A DNA stretch of 64,000 nucleotides from Vandiemenella viatica (GCA_031002005.1 CM061919.1:11293687-11357686), one strand, 5' to 3'; shown: positions 32,334 to 43,560, counted from the stretch's first letter. Notes: a model not told the origin generated them from the letters alone. Numbers and translations are program-made.

Positions 32334-32445
32334 CACTCCTTTACTTCCCAAAAATAGTAAAGTCCGCTCTCTTGATTCTGTTCCAGGAGATGTATGTTTT
32401 GTCTCATTAACAATTCTTTGAGCTATGTCTATTAGGCTTTCCCGA
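32334..32445 (-). CDS. DYNC2LI1: DYNC2LI1 internal exon (N-terminal, start of the P-loop)
   Basis: 112-base exon of the dynein-2 light intermediate chain. After one leading base it reads RESLIDIAQRIVNETKHTSP, then GTESRERTLLFLGSKGV, and the next exon continues GKTT, giving Walker A G-S-K-G-V-G-K-T. In the family this hydrophobic strand plus P-loop follows a short N-terminal helix with the same (E)-[ST]-L-x-[DE]-[IL]-A pattern, so this is probably the second coding exon. Splice signals on the minus strand are strong: branch-point TACTAAC about 35 bases upstream, a pyrimidine tract, acceptor CTGCTTCAG|T, and donor GTG|GTAAGTAA. The first exon, phase 2 at its end, was not found; it should lie to the right. 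Confidence 0.92.
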
Positions 32446-33816
32446 CTGAAGCAGAAAAATAAGAGCAACAAAATAAAAAGTTAGTATATGGGAACATAAA
32501 ATGTGCATGATATAACCTTAACAAATTAACAATAAATGCAGCTGCAAAGCAATACAGAAACCCAGCCAGTTTCGTTCTTCTGCAAATAACCAGCAAACCA
32601 TGTAAGCAGTCAACAGAAATATTGTTTATTTGTTGTGTTCATCATTGTGTTCTGCGTTGGTTAGGGATGAGTTTACTTTTTGTGCTCTTGCTCAAATTCA
32701 AATGACTATAATATGTTTTAGAATATGCTTAAGGCAAATCAGTTATTTCTTGCAGTTACTATTGCCAAGACTAAGGTTGTATTTTCTCCCACCTTGCTTA
32801 CTTAACACTTTTCAAAAGAAATAATTTTCTTTCTAAACCATTAAGTATTAATGAATAAGGTAAATACAAAAAACTGTGAATACTGATAAGCTTTGTTGTA
32901 TTATCACTGCCTACCTGCCTTTATTTTTGGTTAGCAATGGTATCACTTTTCCCATCATTCCTTATTTTCATAAAACTATTGGTAATTTGGAGGTATTAAA
33001 GAGATAGCAAAACTGAGAAGAAGGTTTGTTTACATTTACCAAATCAGAAATATGATTTGACCTGCTTTCCTTTCTTTCATTATATAACAAAGATTCCTAA
33101 TCATGACTTGAAGCAAGATAAACTTGATTATGAAAGAAAAGAAAATTCCAAATATTTGTTTCACCAGTTTAAACGTCCCATTAAACTGGCAAATTTTAGG
33201 TTTATCTGGGTTATCAAATCCTTCAGTTGTGCAATGGGCTTGTTAACCTGACTATGCAAAATTAACAAACAATTACTGGTAAGATCTGTAAGTCCTTAAA
33301 AAGAAATGCTACACTAGATTCAACTTTGTTGTGTTTGTCAGCACAGAAAGTTCTGACCAGTTCAATATCATCAATTCCTTATAATTTACATGAAAATAAG
33401 ATAGATTAGAGAAAAAATAATTCATCACTTGCCACACATGAAGGCAGGAGGACCAGACGAACAAAAGAAAACACACAAAGCAAACAAAAAAGTACACTTC
33501 ACAATATTTCAGTCCATAACTTTAATCATGCAACAGGCGAGACATGTTGCAGGGGAAAGATGTGTGCACATTGGTACCTACCAGATGAATGAATCAATGA
33601 TGAAACAAGAGGGAAGAGTGGGGATTGAACTGGTGGTTGAGAATATTGACCAACATTAATTGTGGAACAGAATAATATTTGTGACAATTAGTTGAGGTAA
33701 AACATATTTTAAATAAATTGAACTGTTATAATTAAAATATATATTTATATATATGTGTGTGTGTGTGTGTGTGTATATAGCAAAGATTAAATCAAGACAC
33801 TAAGTAGCGGAAAGGA
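32446..33816. other. Intron or upstream region of DYNC2LI1, unassigned
   Basis: AT-rich, no repeat recognised. A short first coding exon of DYNC2LI1 could hide here or farther right. (TG)n/(TA)n microsatellite at 33738-33777. Confidence 0.4.
33738..33777 (+). repeat. (TA)n(TG)n microsatellite
   Basis: ATATATTTATATATATG followed by about ten TG units and GTATATA. Confidence 0.9.
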
Positions 33817-34110
33817 ATCATATTATGAAAGGGAAATGAGCCACCACTTACCTTTAGATGATGGATGTGGGGCGTGAACACACAGAAAAGACACAAACAC
33901 AAATAATAAAGTAATTTTCGGTATAAACCCTTTGTCAACGGGAGAACATTATCAGAAGTGGGCGCCCACCTCTCATAATGTTCTACCGTTGACAAAGGGT
34001 TTATCCCGAAAATTACTTTATTATTTGTGTTTGTGTCTTTTCTGTGTGTTCGCGCCCCACATCCATCATCTAAAGGTAAGTGGTGGCTCATTTCCCTATC
34101 CTAATTTGAT
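33817..34110. repeat. Foldback MITE, near-perfect palindrome
   Basis: Arms 33817-33958 and 33963-34110 are inverted copies with very few differences: GGGAAATGAGCCACCACTTA, CCTTTAGATGATGGATGTGG, ACAAACACAAATAATAAAGT, ACCCTTTGTCAACGG, then the mirror. The centre is GTGGGCGCCCAC. An (AT)n run abuts the right end (34111-34131). Non-coding, recent by its arm similarity. Confidence 0.88.
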
Positions 34111-34114
34111 ATAT

Positions 34115-34670
34115 ATATATATATATATATATATTTCCAACACTGTGACAAGTTTACAAGTGGAAGCTTAGTGTAGGAAGCCCGGGAGTATTTATGATGT
34201 CTAGAACGTGTTGATAAGCCAGTTCCTATCTACAAAGTTTTGAAAAGATAGTGGTCTCTAGCAAAACTCTGAAAGCTCTAACCATAATGCAGATGTTAAG
34301 GTAATTGGACTCATGTGAGCTGGCATGGATTGCCACTGGATGATCAGGGTTGTGTTAGGCAGAAATGTGCATGGGGGGAGGGGGGTAACACTTCGCCTAA
34401 ACTGTGAACAATTAAGTTCTTGACCTGTGTAGCCTTCTGGTACCTTTAATATTTCATAAATCGACCACCACGTATTCGTATTATAAACCCCAGATACGAA
34501 AGCTATAATGAAACAAGTTCACTTAACACAGTTTTCGGATCACACAACAGTTACATTTTTGATAAAGTTCACTTTTACATTATCGGTACCAGAATCATGG
34601 ATAAAACATCGGACAAAGTTCCATTTGGATTTTAACAGGTTGAGCACATTCAAACGAGAAGACAGACTCA
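34115..34670. other. Unassigned DNA with a transposon-end fragment
   Basis: 34366-34430 (ATGGGGGGAGGGGGGTAACA, then CTAAACTGTGAACAATTAAG) is an inverted match to the right end of the pogo-like element at 30520-30580. The rest is unassigned. Confidence 0.5.
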
Positions 34671-34678
34671 CTAAGCCC

Positions 34679-35164
34679 CAAGGGCACATGCAGGATTAGA
34701 ACTAAGAGGGGGGAAATATTTCAACTATGTGGGGGGGGGGGGGGGAAACTCATATTGGTTTCGAGGGAGTGGGGTTGGGGACTGAACCATGACGATTTAT
34801 TACAAAATGAAACTCAAACCTTTGGAGCAAACTATTCTTATTATTGATTAATATAGTAATCCAATCACTTAATCTATGGACATACTATGTAGTTAATTCA
34901 CATAATAATTTGGTTGGTTTTCTATGTAAACATTAATTGTCTTGGATTCTCAGAAAATTTTTCAGTTACTTTGTCAATATCTCAAGGTGTTCTTTCACAA
35001 AATTTCGATGCACACTCATCAGCCATAATCCAGTCAATCTTTCCTCTTCCAAAGTGCTCCTGAGCCAGTTCTTCACTCGTTGAAGCATAATGGAGGCAAC
35101 TTAATTTTTTTCTAGTGTGGAGGGGGCAGCAGCCCCCCTCTGCCCCTCACTGGATACGCCCATG
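34679..35164 (-). mobile_element. hAT 3, internally deleted, related to hAT 2
   Basis: On the minus strand it starts CATGGGCGTATCCAGTGAGG (35164) and ends near 34679 with an imperfect inverted end (CAAGGGCACATGCAGG on the plus strand). Flanks CTAAGCCC (34671-34678) and CTAAGTCC (35165-35172) fit an 8-base target duplication with one change. Between the ends, 34975-35105 encodes LQRVKNWLRSTLEEERLTGL and WLMSVHRNFV, the C-terminal block of a DUF4371-type hAT transposase like the one at 19.1 kb. A G run lies at 34731-34745. Confidence 0.75.
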
Positions 35165-35172
35165 CTAAGTCC

Positions 35173-35357
35173 CCTAACGTTAGTGAGTTTCCGACTGCTA
35201 CGGCTTGTTGGAACTTGCCGCACTACTGCATGGAGCCGTTTGCTCTGCTAAGTAGCACGCAGTTACACGTGTGATTTCCAGCTAAAGAATGAGGCATTTC
35301 ATGGTGGCTGCATGGCCTTTTATAAGCTTGCCAAGGCCCATGACATCAGTAACATTT
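35173..35357. other. Unassigned DNA
   Basis: Slightly GC-richer; no recognised feature. Confidence 0.35.
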
Positions 35358-37060
35358 TTAAAAAATTAATATCTCCCCGCATACTAAGTAGTTTTACTTG
35401 TAATTCCTACATGGGCTACATCTGATCATATTCTATCTGTCTTAATTTAATTTAGCATTCATAGGGATTTCTATAAGCTTAACGTTAAAGTCTCTTACGT
35501 CACCAACTTGCCGGACTTTCTCGCACTCCAACAACAATTAGTGACAATCTATCTTTAAAATCTTAATTATTTGACAAATGTTTAAACTTTTTACCAAAAC
35601 TATTATATCATCAAAGTTTCGGCTATCTACTGATATAAATTTCTCAACTTTATTCCTTTAAGTTAAAAAGTTCATTCTTTCTCTTAGTTAAAACTGCTAA
35701 TTAAACTTTCCCAAATTAGTTAATTTTACTATCAAAATATTTGGAACAGTGCTGGTGATAAAAGTACAGCTGTAGCTTTACTCGATTCAAAGATATTTCA
35801 ACTCTTAAATATAATCTTTCCTAATCGAGCGTTTCAAAACGTGGACAAACCGAATTATCTCTTAAAATAAATTTTCCAGATAAAATGAATACACTTTAAC
35901 ATGATTCTTATGATGAGTTTTCACTGTGGAAATGAATCTAGGAATATCCATTCAAGTTGACAATTAACTTACATGAAATTTCTGAGTCCAACATAAGTGA
36001 CTTCAAAACGATCTATAGACTATGTTATTGCTGGGGATAGTTAGTGGTAATGCTTTTGGTGAACTAAAGGGTACCTTACATGCCCCTGCAAATTTAAACT
36101 TATTTCTGCAATGCTGTAAATGAGTTGAAATTTTACTCAAAAAAACTAATATCACCCCGTTTTTTGGTTATGAGAGTTTGTCTTCTCCTCCTCCTCACAC
36201 ATTTTATAACAAATTAAAATTCACTTGCTCCAATTCCTACAAGGGCTTCATATGATCACATTCTATCTGTTTTAATTTAATTTGGCATTCTAAAGATTTT
36301 CTATAAGATTAAACTTGAAGTCTCTTACGTCACCAGTTAGGGGCGGTTTTACACGCTGCAACAACAATTAGTGACAATCTATCTTTCAAATCTTAATTAT
36401 CTGACAAATGCTTAAACTTTTTACCAAAACCATTATATATTTGTAATCGTCTCAATTTAGTCTATCTACTGATATAAATTTCTCAATTCTATTCCTTTTA
36501 ATTAAAAAGTTCATTTTCTTCTTAATTAAAACCACTAATTAAACTTATACAAATTGTTTAATTCTACTATCAAAATATTCAGGACAGTGCTGACTATAGC
36601 TGGTGATAAAAGATCAGCTGCAACTTTACTCAAGCCAAAGTTATTTGAAATCTTAAATTTTTGCTTTCCTAATTGTGTGTTTCAAAATGTCAACAAACCA
36701 AATTATCTCCAATACAATGAATACACCTTAAAATGATTCTTATGATGAGTTTTAACTGTGGAGATGAATGGAGGAAAATCCCTTCAAGTTGACAATTACC
36801 TTACACGAAATTTCTAAGTCCAACATAAGTAACTTCAAAATCGATCTATAGACTATGTTATTGCTGGAGATAGCTAGTGAGAGTGCTTTTGGTGAACTAA
36901 ATGGTACCTTGCATTCCTCTGCAAATTTAAACTTATTTCTGCAAAGCAGTAAATGAGTTGAAATTTTACTCAAAAACTATTATTCCCCCCCCCCTTTTGG
37001 GTTATGAGAGTTTGTCTTCTCCTCCTTCTCACACATTTTATAACAAAGTAAAATGCACTT
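35358..37060 (+). repeat. Tandem duplication, two ~830-bp units
   Basis: Unit A 35358-36187 and unit B 36188-37060. Shared landmarks: AATTCCTAC at 35402 and 36232; ACAACAATTAGTGACAATCT near 35529 and 36360; CATCTATCTACTGATATAAATTTCTCAA-like sequence; TTCTTATGATGAGTTTT at 35906 and 36736; CTATAGACTATGTTATTGCT; and GGTTATGAGAGTTTGTCTTC at 36168 and 37002. Spacing is 830-834. No coding content seen. Resembles a satellite seed or a tandemly duplicated non-autonomous element. Confidence 0.82.
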
Positions 37061-37496
37061 ACTCTCACTCATATCATCAGAAAAATTGAAAGTTTCTTGA
37101 AAAATTGAAAATTACTTAAAAAATTGAAAATTCATATTAATATACAAAAATTACAAACATATATAAATTCCCTAACTTCTGGTACCATCCCTAATCATTT
37201 ACAAAGCATTACATTAGTACTTAAAATATAGCATGTGAAATCAGAATGTAACATGTGTCATTATGTGGAATTCATCCAAAAAAATCACAAACATTAATGT
37301 TTGCAGTATTGTTTGCAAATATCCAAATGATTTCACTTGTTGAGTGTCTTTATTATCAAAAATATACAAAATTAGGCACTTTAGCACACAAAAATTTCAA
37401 CCAAATTTGGTGGTTTTCCCAAGTCCTGTCATGGATCAACACACTGGTATGGAGCCAATAAGAATACAAAACAATGCTCTAGTGGGCTGCAGAGCA
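37061..37496. other. Unassigned DNA between tandem units
   Basis: Starts with a short tandem motif (AAAAATTGAAAATTACTT type, three to four copies, 37082-37135). Otherwise nothing recognised. Confidence 0.45.
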
Positions 37497-37690
37497 CTTT
37501 AACATGATTCTTATGATGAGTTTTCACTGTGGTAATGACTAGGAAAACCCATTCAAGTTGACAATTACCTTACACGAAATTTCTAAGTCCAACATAAGTG
37601 ACTTCAAATCAATCTATAGACTATATTATTGCTGGGGATAGTTAATAGGAATGCTTTTGGTAAACTAAATGGTACCCTATAGTTGGCAGT
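37497..37690 (+). repeat. Partial third copy of the ~830-bp unit
   Basis: ACTTTAACATGATTCTTATG, ACGAAATTTCTAAGTCCAAC, TCTATAGACTATATTATTGC and TAAACTAAATGGTACC match 35894-36070 and 36726-36910. Confidence 0.8.
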
Positions 37691-38684
37691 ATAAACTGTT
37701 TGCTACTGTAGTATTTAACACTGATTTAATCTCCCAGATTCAGATTTTTTTTGTAATTTTACTAAACCAAAAATAATTGTTGTACATAATTTTAAATTGA
37801 AACTGGTTTTTGTATTTGTATTTATTGGTCCCTTAGCATCATACATATTACAAATGATATGGGATAAGTCAAAAATAGTCTGTACGTTCTCTCTCTCTCT
37901 CACACACACACACACACTCACGAGCATTTTATCAATGCTGTGATCATTCGTAAGATATCTGTACAAGCTTTATAAAGACACAAAATTTATAATTACAAAT
38001 AACAAATGATTTTTCACTATTTAATTCTGTCAGTTTGAAAATACTCATCAATACTGTAGAAGCAGTGGCCAAGCAAGTACTCCTTCAGTCCTGAAATGAA
38101 TTTTGTATTTCCTTTTACAGATTTGATACTATGTTAAACAATCTGATTTCCATATGAAGTGGTCCTTTCTGACATAGGGTATTATTTGTTTGTGGTACAT
38201 GTAAATCTAGTGTCTGTCTAGTATTATATGTGTGCACATCATTGTTTGTCTGTAATGTATACCCAGAAACTTCAGTATTTTTTTAAAATGAATGTTATGG
38301 TTTCCAGCATATATATATACAGGGCAGTGGTAGAATTTGCATCTTTCTAAATAATAGTCTACATGAGGTTCTACTCTGTACCCCATTAATAATCCTAATA
38401 ATTTTTTTCTGCGTTTGGAACTGTTGATACTTGGTGGGGAATTTACCCAAAATATAATACCCTACCTTAATAATGAGTGCACATATGCAAAATAAATATT
38501 ATTGTTTCATCTGATATGCAGCAAACTAATATTCTCATCATGTAGCAAATGGTATTTATTTTGTTACAAAGGTGATCAATTCCATTTTAAATTATCTTGT
38601 ATCCATATTCCCAACAATTTTGTCTTTCCTATATTTTTCAGTAGTTTATCACAGAGTTTTACTGTAGGTACTGGAGCATCTAAA

Positions 38685-39290
38685 TTAATTTTTGTCCTGA
38701 AGTGTATGGCATGTGTTTTTTCTGTGTTTATTATTAGTTTGTTTTTGAGAAAATCGGTTTGCTAAGTTTTTAGAACAGTGTTCAATGTTTTTCACTAATT
38801 GTTCCTTATTACATTCTTTCATTAATATGTTGGTGTCATCTGCATATTTAATATACTTCTGGCAGATACTTGCTGTTTCTAGATCATTTATATACACTAA
38901 GAACAGTAAAGCCCCAAGAATTGACCCTTGCAGCGCTCCATATTTCATGTGTATGCAATCTGAGCACATATAGTTTACACTGTTGTTAGTCTTAAAACTA
39001 CAATTAACAATCTGTTTCCGATTATAAAGGTATGACTTTATCCAATTTTTAGATACTCCTCTAACTGTATAAAATGAAAAAAGTACAGTTTCAGTTGATT
39101 TATTATTCCTAAATACATGCTGAGTATTTGATAATAGTTTATTATTTTCTAAAAAGTTCACAAGTCTTTTGTGAAATAGTTTTTCTATGATTTTGGAGAA
39201 ACTTGAAAGGTTTGACACCGGGCAGTAGTTTGACACGTTTTCTTTTTCCCCTTTTTTGAATAGGGGTTTAACTTTTGCTGTTTTAAGCAT
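38685..39290 (-). pseudogene. LINE-C reverse transcriptase, internally deleted
   Basis: Polymerase remnant: KVKPLFKKGEKENVSNYCPV, SNLSSFSKIIEKLFHKRL, LLSNTQHVFRNNKSTETV, then directly VRGVSKNWIKSYLYNRKQIV. The first catalytic aspartate block (FDxVxH) is therefore missing, with roughly 40-50 residues deleted near 39070. It continues GALQGSILGALLFLVYINDL and KYADDTNIL, the second catalytic motif intact. The protein after that frame is shortened by a frameshift at about 38700. Inactive. Confidence 0.85.
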
Positions 39291-39349
39291 ATATGGGAAA
39301 ATTCCACTAGAAAATGAACTATTGCATATATGAGAGAGAGGGCTAGCTA

Positions 39350-39925
39350 TTAATTTAGCACATTTTTTAAAAAGAAAATCTGGGACATCATCAATTCCGG
39401 ATGAAAATTTAGGTTTAAACTCACCAATAATTTTGAATACTTCTTCTTCATTTGTGGGTTGAATAAAAAGGGTTTTCCTATTAGTTTTACTGACATTAGC
39501 TTGTGTGTTGATGTTGGACTAATCAACATTTTTCTTATCAGGTCTTCTGCAATATTTGAGAAATATGTATTAAAGGTATTAGACATCTCTAAAGGATCAG
39601 ATATTATTTTTGTATTTTTTTGCAGCTGAATGTTATGTCTATCTGTCTGTTTCACTCCTATTTCTTTCTTAACTACTTTCCACATGGCTTTCATTTTATT
39701 GGTAGCTGAGGAAATATATCTGTCATTTTCTAAATTTTTTGCATATCTTACTACAATGTTAAGACCCTGTTTGTATTTTTTTAAATATTTATCAAATTCT
39801 GGTGTTGTTTCCTGTGTTTTTGAGATTGTATGTAATAGTTGTTTCTTTTTTGTAGATATTATGATACCAGCAGTAATCCAGCCTTTTGTATCATTTATTA
39901 CATTTTGTTTTTTTGTCCTAAACAC
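39350..39925 (-). pseudogene. LINE-C linker between endonuclease and RT
   Basis: Basic, lysine-rich segment with KGWITAGIIISTKKKQLLHT (the PWIT/PWYT-like motif of this region), YKQGLNIVVRYAKN and NKMKAMWKVVKKEIG, followed by FNTYFSNIAEDL just ahead of the RT. Same domain order as in Jockey-group ORF2. The frame is open but separated from the RT by stops. Confidence 0.8.
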
Positions 39926-40147
39926 ATTTCAAGATAATACAAGAATGTATTAATGAATGACTCATATTTCTCATTAGTATTTGGGCAACTATGCATTTAT
40001 TCCCAAGTTTCATTTTTTAAGAGATTATTGAATTGGATAATCTGTTGTTGATCCTTAAAACTGTTTACTGTTGTCTATTTATTAGTTTTAGATTCCAACT
40101 TTAATGTTAACATTTGTGCTAAGTGATCTGAATAACCAGTATCAAAA

Positions 40148-40240
40148 TTTAATTTAATTTAATTTAATTGCAATGGAGCACAGGCTCCGGTGGTAATTTC
40201 CCTACACACCCATCTTCCCCCTATCCTGCACCTACCTATG
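40148..40240 (-). mobile_element. LINE-B 3' end fragment inside LINE-C
   Basis: Only about 90 bases: the (TTTAA)n tail, GCAATGGAGCACAGGCTCCG with one change from the family stem, GGTGGTAATTTCCCTACACA and CTATCCTGCACC. Severely 5'-truncated insertion in the LINE-C endonuclease region. Confidence 0.88.
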
Positions 40241-40640
40241 GCTATAATTACTGGTACTTACAAAAATCTGGTCAATTTTTGTTGTTGTATTTTTTGTAAT
40301 ACGTGTAGCTGCTTCTATCAAACTTATAAGATTGAAAGAGGACGTAACCCTCAAAGTATCACTTCTCAGCTTTGAGTCCTTACAAAAATCTATATTAACA
40401 TCACCACATACAATTATAGTTTTATTTACTAATGGTAAACTTTTTAATGTTTTCTCAAATAAGTTATGAAATGTACTATTGTCACCATCTGGAGATCTAT
40501 ATACGCAAATTAGTATGATTTTATCTTTTGGGATGGATATACCAGATACTTCAAAGTGCTTTTCTTTAGAATATTCAGTGAGTTTATTTCCTTAAAATCA
40601 GTCATATTTAATAATTATACAGTTTCCTACCAGTTTGTAT

Positions 40641-41015
40641 TCATTTCTGCAAAAAAAATGTGGCCAACGTAAAGTTTGGGATGCTTGTTACATTTAGTTT
40701 ATTGAACCAGTGTTCTGTTAAACATACAACTGCCACATCTTTAAGATGTGTCGAGAGAAGTAATTCAATTTCAGTTTTCTTATTTTTAAGAGATTGCACA
40801 TTATGGTGACAAATTATAAAGTTTGACCTTGCTTTTTCGGTATGTACATTTTCTCGACCACTTACCTCTTTATTGGTGCCCTCTACCTTACAAGCTTTAT
40901 TTGTATCGACACTTTTTTCACTGTAGCACAGTCTCACTTTAGGTACAGCTAAGGGGATCACCACTTGCTTATTGTTATTTATCTCGATGTCAATTTGTCT
41001 GCATGGCGAGCCCAT
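40641..41015 (-). pseudogene. LINE-C ORF2, endonuclease N-terminus
   Basis: AP-type endonuclease that nicks the target. After a variable leader it has NFIICHHNVQSLKNKKTEIE and VAVVCLTEHWFNK: the N (of the HN-x-Q/R motif) and E of the TEHW motif are the metal-binding residues seen in Jockey/CR1 endonucleases. The frame is open to 40641. The rest of the nuclease continues in other frames to about 39950, with LINE-B inserted in it. The ORF overlaps the ORF1 end (40979-41015), as expected for consecutive LINE ORFs. Confidence 0.83.
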
Positions 41016-42123
41016 AAAAAATCAGCATCTGTAGTTGGTTGCTTCTTTGTGCGGGTTGATGACCTTATCACTAGTATTTGGAAGTTTTCTGCTTCTGCTG
41101 CTGAGGTAGTTGGGGGTTCAGCTTCTGTTGTCTCTGCTCCTATGATAACTGTTTCTACTTTTGTCTCTTGAGGCACTTTCCAGTCAAGATGTAAAATTTC
41201 TTGGCACTCTAATTCTTTTGATATGACTTCCAACAATATTCTTGAAATTTCAGCTTTCCCTTTTGCATTAAGATGCTGTCCGTGATTTGTGTAGTATCCT
41301 CTGTCACTTGGTGTGCTGATAAACTGAATGTTTTGGAAATGTTTCACAATTTTGCCTAGTTTTCTGTTTGTTTTCAATATTTCTTTATTCACACAGGACC
41401 ATTCTGGTAATTCATGCCTGTGTGGTATACCTACTATCAATACATTTGTATGTTTAATTGACAGCAGAGAGTTTTTTATTGTTTTAATTGCAATGTCTGC
41501 TTCATTTTTTGCAGTGTCATTTGCTCCTGCCCATATAACTAAATGGTCTTTTTCTGTTAGTTTCATAATATTTTTAGTGTTTTCCAGTACTTTGACCACT
41601 GGGGCTCCTGGCATAATTTCCCCTTGGATATCATAGTTTTTGAAATCTTTGTTTCGCATAATTTCAGCAATTCATCTACCATGGCTGTCTGATAGTATTA
41701 GCACTTTCAGGTTTGATTTTGTCAGATATTTTCTTGTTTTTTGTTTAGATGGCTTTTTCACAACACACTATTGCTCCACTTTATTAATGTTCACAGGGAT
41801 AGTTTCTATTTCTGACACCTTAAATCTGTTCGAGGTAATAACTGGTGTCTGCTGACCTGAATATTTTGCATCCAATGTCACATGTCTGCTCCGCATTTTA
41901 GCAACAACCCACCTGTGTTGTTTACGTGTCTGGGTTTAACCTCACTTTTCACATGGTCTCTTGTCTTATCATTCATGCAAAAATGACTTCCCGGGTCATT
42001 TTCAACAACTGTTTTTAAATTATTCATTTGATGAATAAATACTGCAGTGGCATGTATATCTTCTTTCAACACTTCAACTACTGACTCTTCTTTATCCACG
42101 AAATAGTTAACAAATAAATACAC
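40979..42123 (-). pseudogene. LINE-C ORF1 with SGNH-hydrolase (esterase) domain
   Basis: ORF1 of LINE-C. The N-terminal part is at 41878-42123 (MYLFVNYFVDKEESVVEVLK). The SGNH/GDSL fold follows: block I KVLILSDSHGR near 41683-41712, with the catalytic-type Ser in SDSHGR; a TGA right after (41680 region); a Gly block near QGEIMPGAPVVKVLEN; block III LVIWAGANDTAKNE with the conserved GxND; and block V GYYTNHGQHLNAKGKAEISR with the His. CR1-group LINEs are known to carry such ORF1 esterases, thought to help membrane or RNP handling. All catalytic positions are visible; one stop splits it. Confidence 0.82.
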
Positions 42124-42199
42124 AAAGCAGCAATGTCATCAAACTCTTCACATACAAGAGATATTTAAGGGTATGAAAATTTCCAGATTGGTGCTATTA

Positions 42200-42332
42200 C
42201 ACTTGAACCAACATATCATAAATTATTTTCATCTAAGAGGATGTTAAACATTAAAAAAGAGCTCAATATTCAACCATATCAGTATTTCCCCTTGAGTAAA
42301 GAAAGTCTTTAATAAATCAAAAAAATGTGTTT
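42200..42332. other. Unassigned DNA
   Basis: Short spacer; nothing recognised. Confidence 0.35.
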
Positions 42333-42423
42333 TTAACCCTGCAGTAGTCGCGCTCTGAAAAGTCCCATTAGAAATGGCTTGAGTGGACTACGTATGTAAT
42401 CCACGCGACCACTGCAGGGTTAA
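42333..42423. mobile_element. piggyBac-like MITE with TTAA target
   Basis: TTAA at 42333-42336 and 42420-42423. The 83-base element begins CCCTGCAGTAGTCGCG and ends CGCGACCACTGCAGGG, a 16-base inverted repeat with one mismatch. TTAA target and CCC...GGG ends are the signature of the piggyBac superfamily. Non-coding. Confidence 0.85.
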
Positions 42424-42759
42424 GAGATTATTCATGTCAAACTCATGGGGGACATGAACATTAAAATATCAACATCTGCAAGAAAACTCTGGATTATCCC
42501 AGTAAGTGAATCACTGATATGTGTCCTGGCACAATTCAGGGTTTCTGTTGACCTGGAAGTGTTATTCAATAAGATATTTAATGCAGTTCATTAATTTATA
42601 ATACAGATGCACATTTGACATTGGATAAGTATTTTTAATTATTTGATGTTACTTATAAATATGAGATAATGCTGGATGATTAATAATACAATAAAAAAAT
42701 AAGTATACATGAAGGAAATTTTTAATCACATTGTGGTTTTTCAGGAGATAATCTCTTGT
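42424..42759. other. Unassigned DNA
   Basis: AT-rich, nothing recognised. Confidence 0.35.
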
Positions 42760-43560
42760 AAAAAGAACTATTTTATAGCTGTACAGGCATGGAACATTTA
42801 GAATGACAAGGTTAATGAAATTTCTTATATATTATTCTAATCTCTTTAGTCAACATATAGTTCTCAATGCTCTTTTCTGCATCTTAAATATATCAATGCT
42901 TGGGTGTGAGTTACCACAGAAAATAATATCATATCTCATCAACAAGTGGAAATGAGCATAGTACACTTGCATTACTGTACTAATACTTGTGTGGTATCCA
43001 AGAATTTGGTTTCATTTATATTTTTAGAGCTTTTCCACTTATGGCTAGTTGAATATTGGACCAAAGTTCAGACAGGCTGTTTTTTCCTCATTCAATATTA
43101 GCATCAACCCTCTCATGATTTCATTTACTACCAGTTCTAAATTTTTCATGTTTGGGGAGGTACTTATGTCATCTGCAAACCAAACTGCCTCTTTTTGGAG
43201 ATCATCTATATAAACTGGAAACAAAATGAATCATAACACTGAACCTTGGGGTGCACTATATTACACAAACTGCTCATCTGGGGTAATTTTTTTTCCTTTT
43301 AGAATTTCTGTAGTGTGTTGTTTCATAATCTACAGATACTCTCTATTTTTTAGATACAATTTAATCCACTTTTTTTGCATTCCCTCTTATTCCAATTCTT
43401 TCAGTTTAGTTAACAGAACACTCTGATCTATTACTTCAAACGCCTTTGAGAAATCCAGAAAAATATCTGTAGCCATATCATTTCCATCAAAAGCATTTAA
43501 AATGGAGTCTAAGAATTCAAAAATTGCTGTATGAGTATTTGCCAATAAACTTAAGTATTC
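42760..43560 (-). mobile_element. LINE-E relic, RT region (Jockey group)
   Basis: Antisense decayed RT. The block before catalysis is open at 43387-43608: ATDIFLDFSKAFEVIDQSVL with LLTKLKELE. Downstream on the minus strand come CAAGGTTCAGTG (QGS) near 43235, FVSSLYR-type and LVCR-type pieces in place of FVDD, then TVWSNIQ-like and MKPNSWI-like blocks to 42760. It differs from LINE-B and LINE-C in wording. Both ends are lost; the right end abuts the SINE. Confidence 0.7.

Larger units (their letters stand above)
37807..42190 (-). mobile_element. LINE-C, near full-length non-LTR retrotransposon with SGNH ORF1
   Basis: Antisense element of about 4.4 kb. The 3' end on the minus strand reads GCTAAGGGACCAATAAATAC then (AAATAC)n at 37823-37807, a polyadenylation-like signal and short repeat tail. 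Order from 5': ORF1 with an SGNH-type esterase fold (41.0-42.1 kb), endonuclease start overlapping the ORF1 end by about 37 bases, linker, reverse transcriptase (38.7-39.9 kb), then a 3' UTR containing a (CT)n(CA)n microsatellite (37889-37919). A LINE-B 3' fragment is inserted at 40148-40240. Jockey/CR1 group. Confidence 0.85.
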
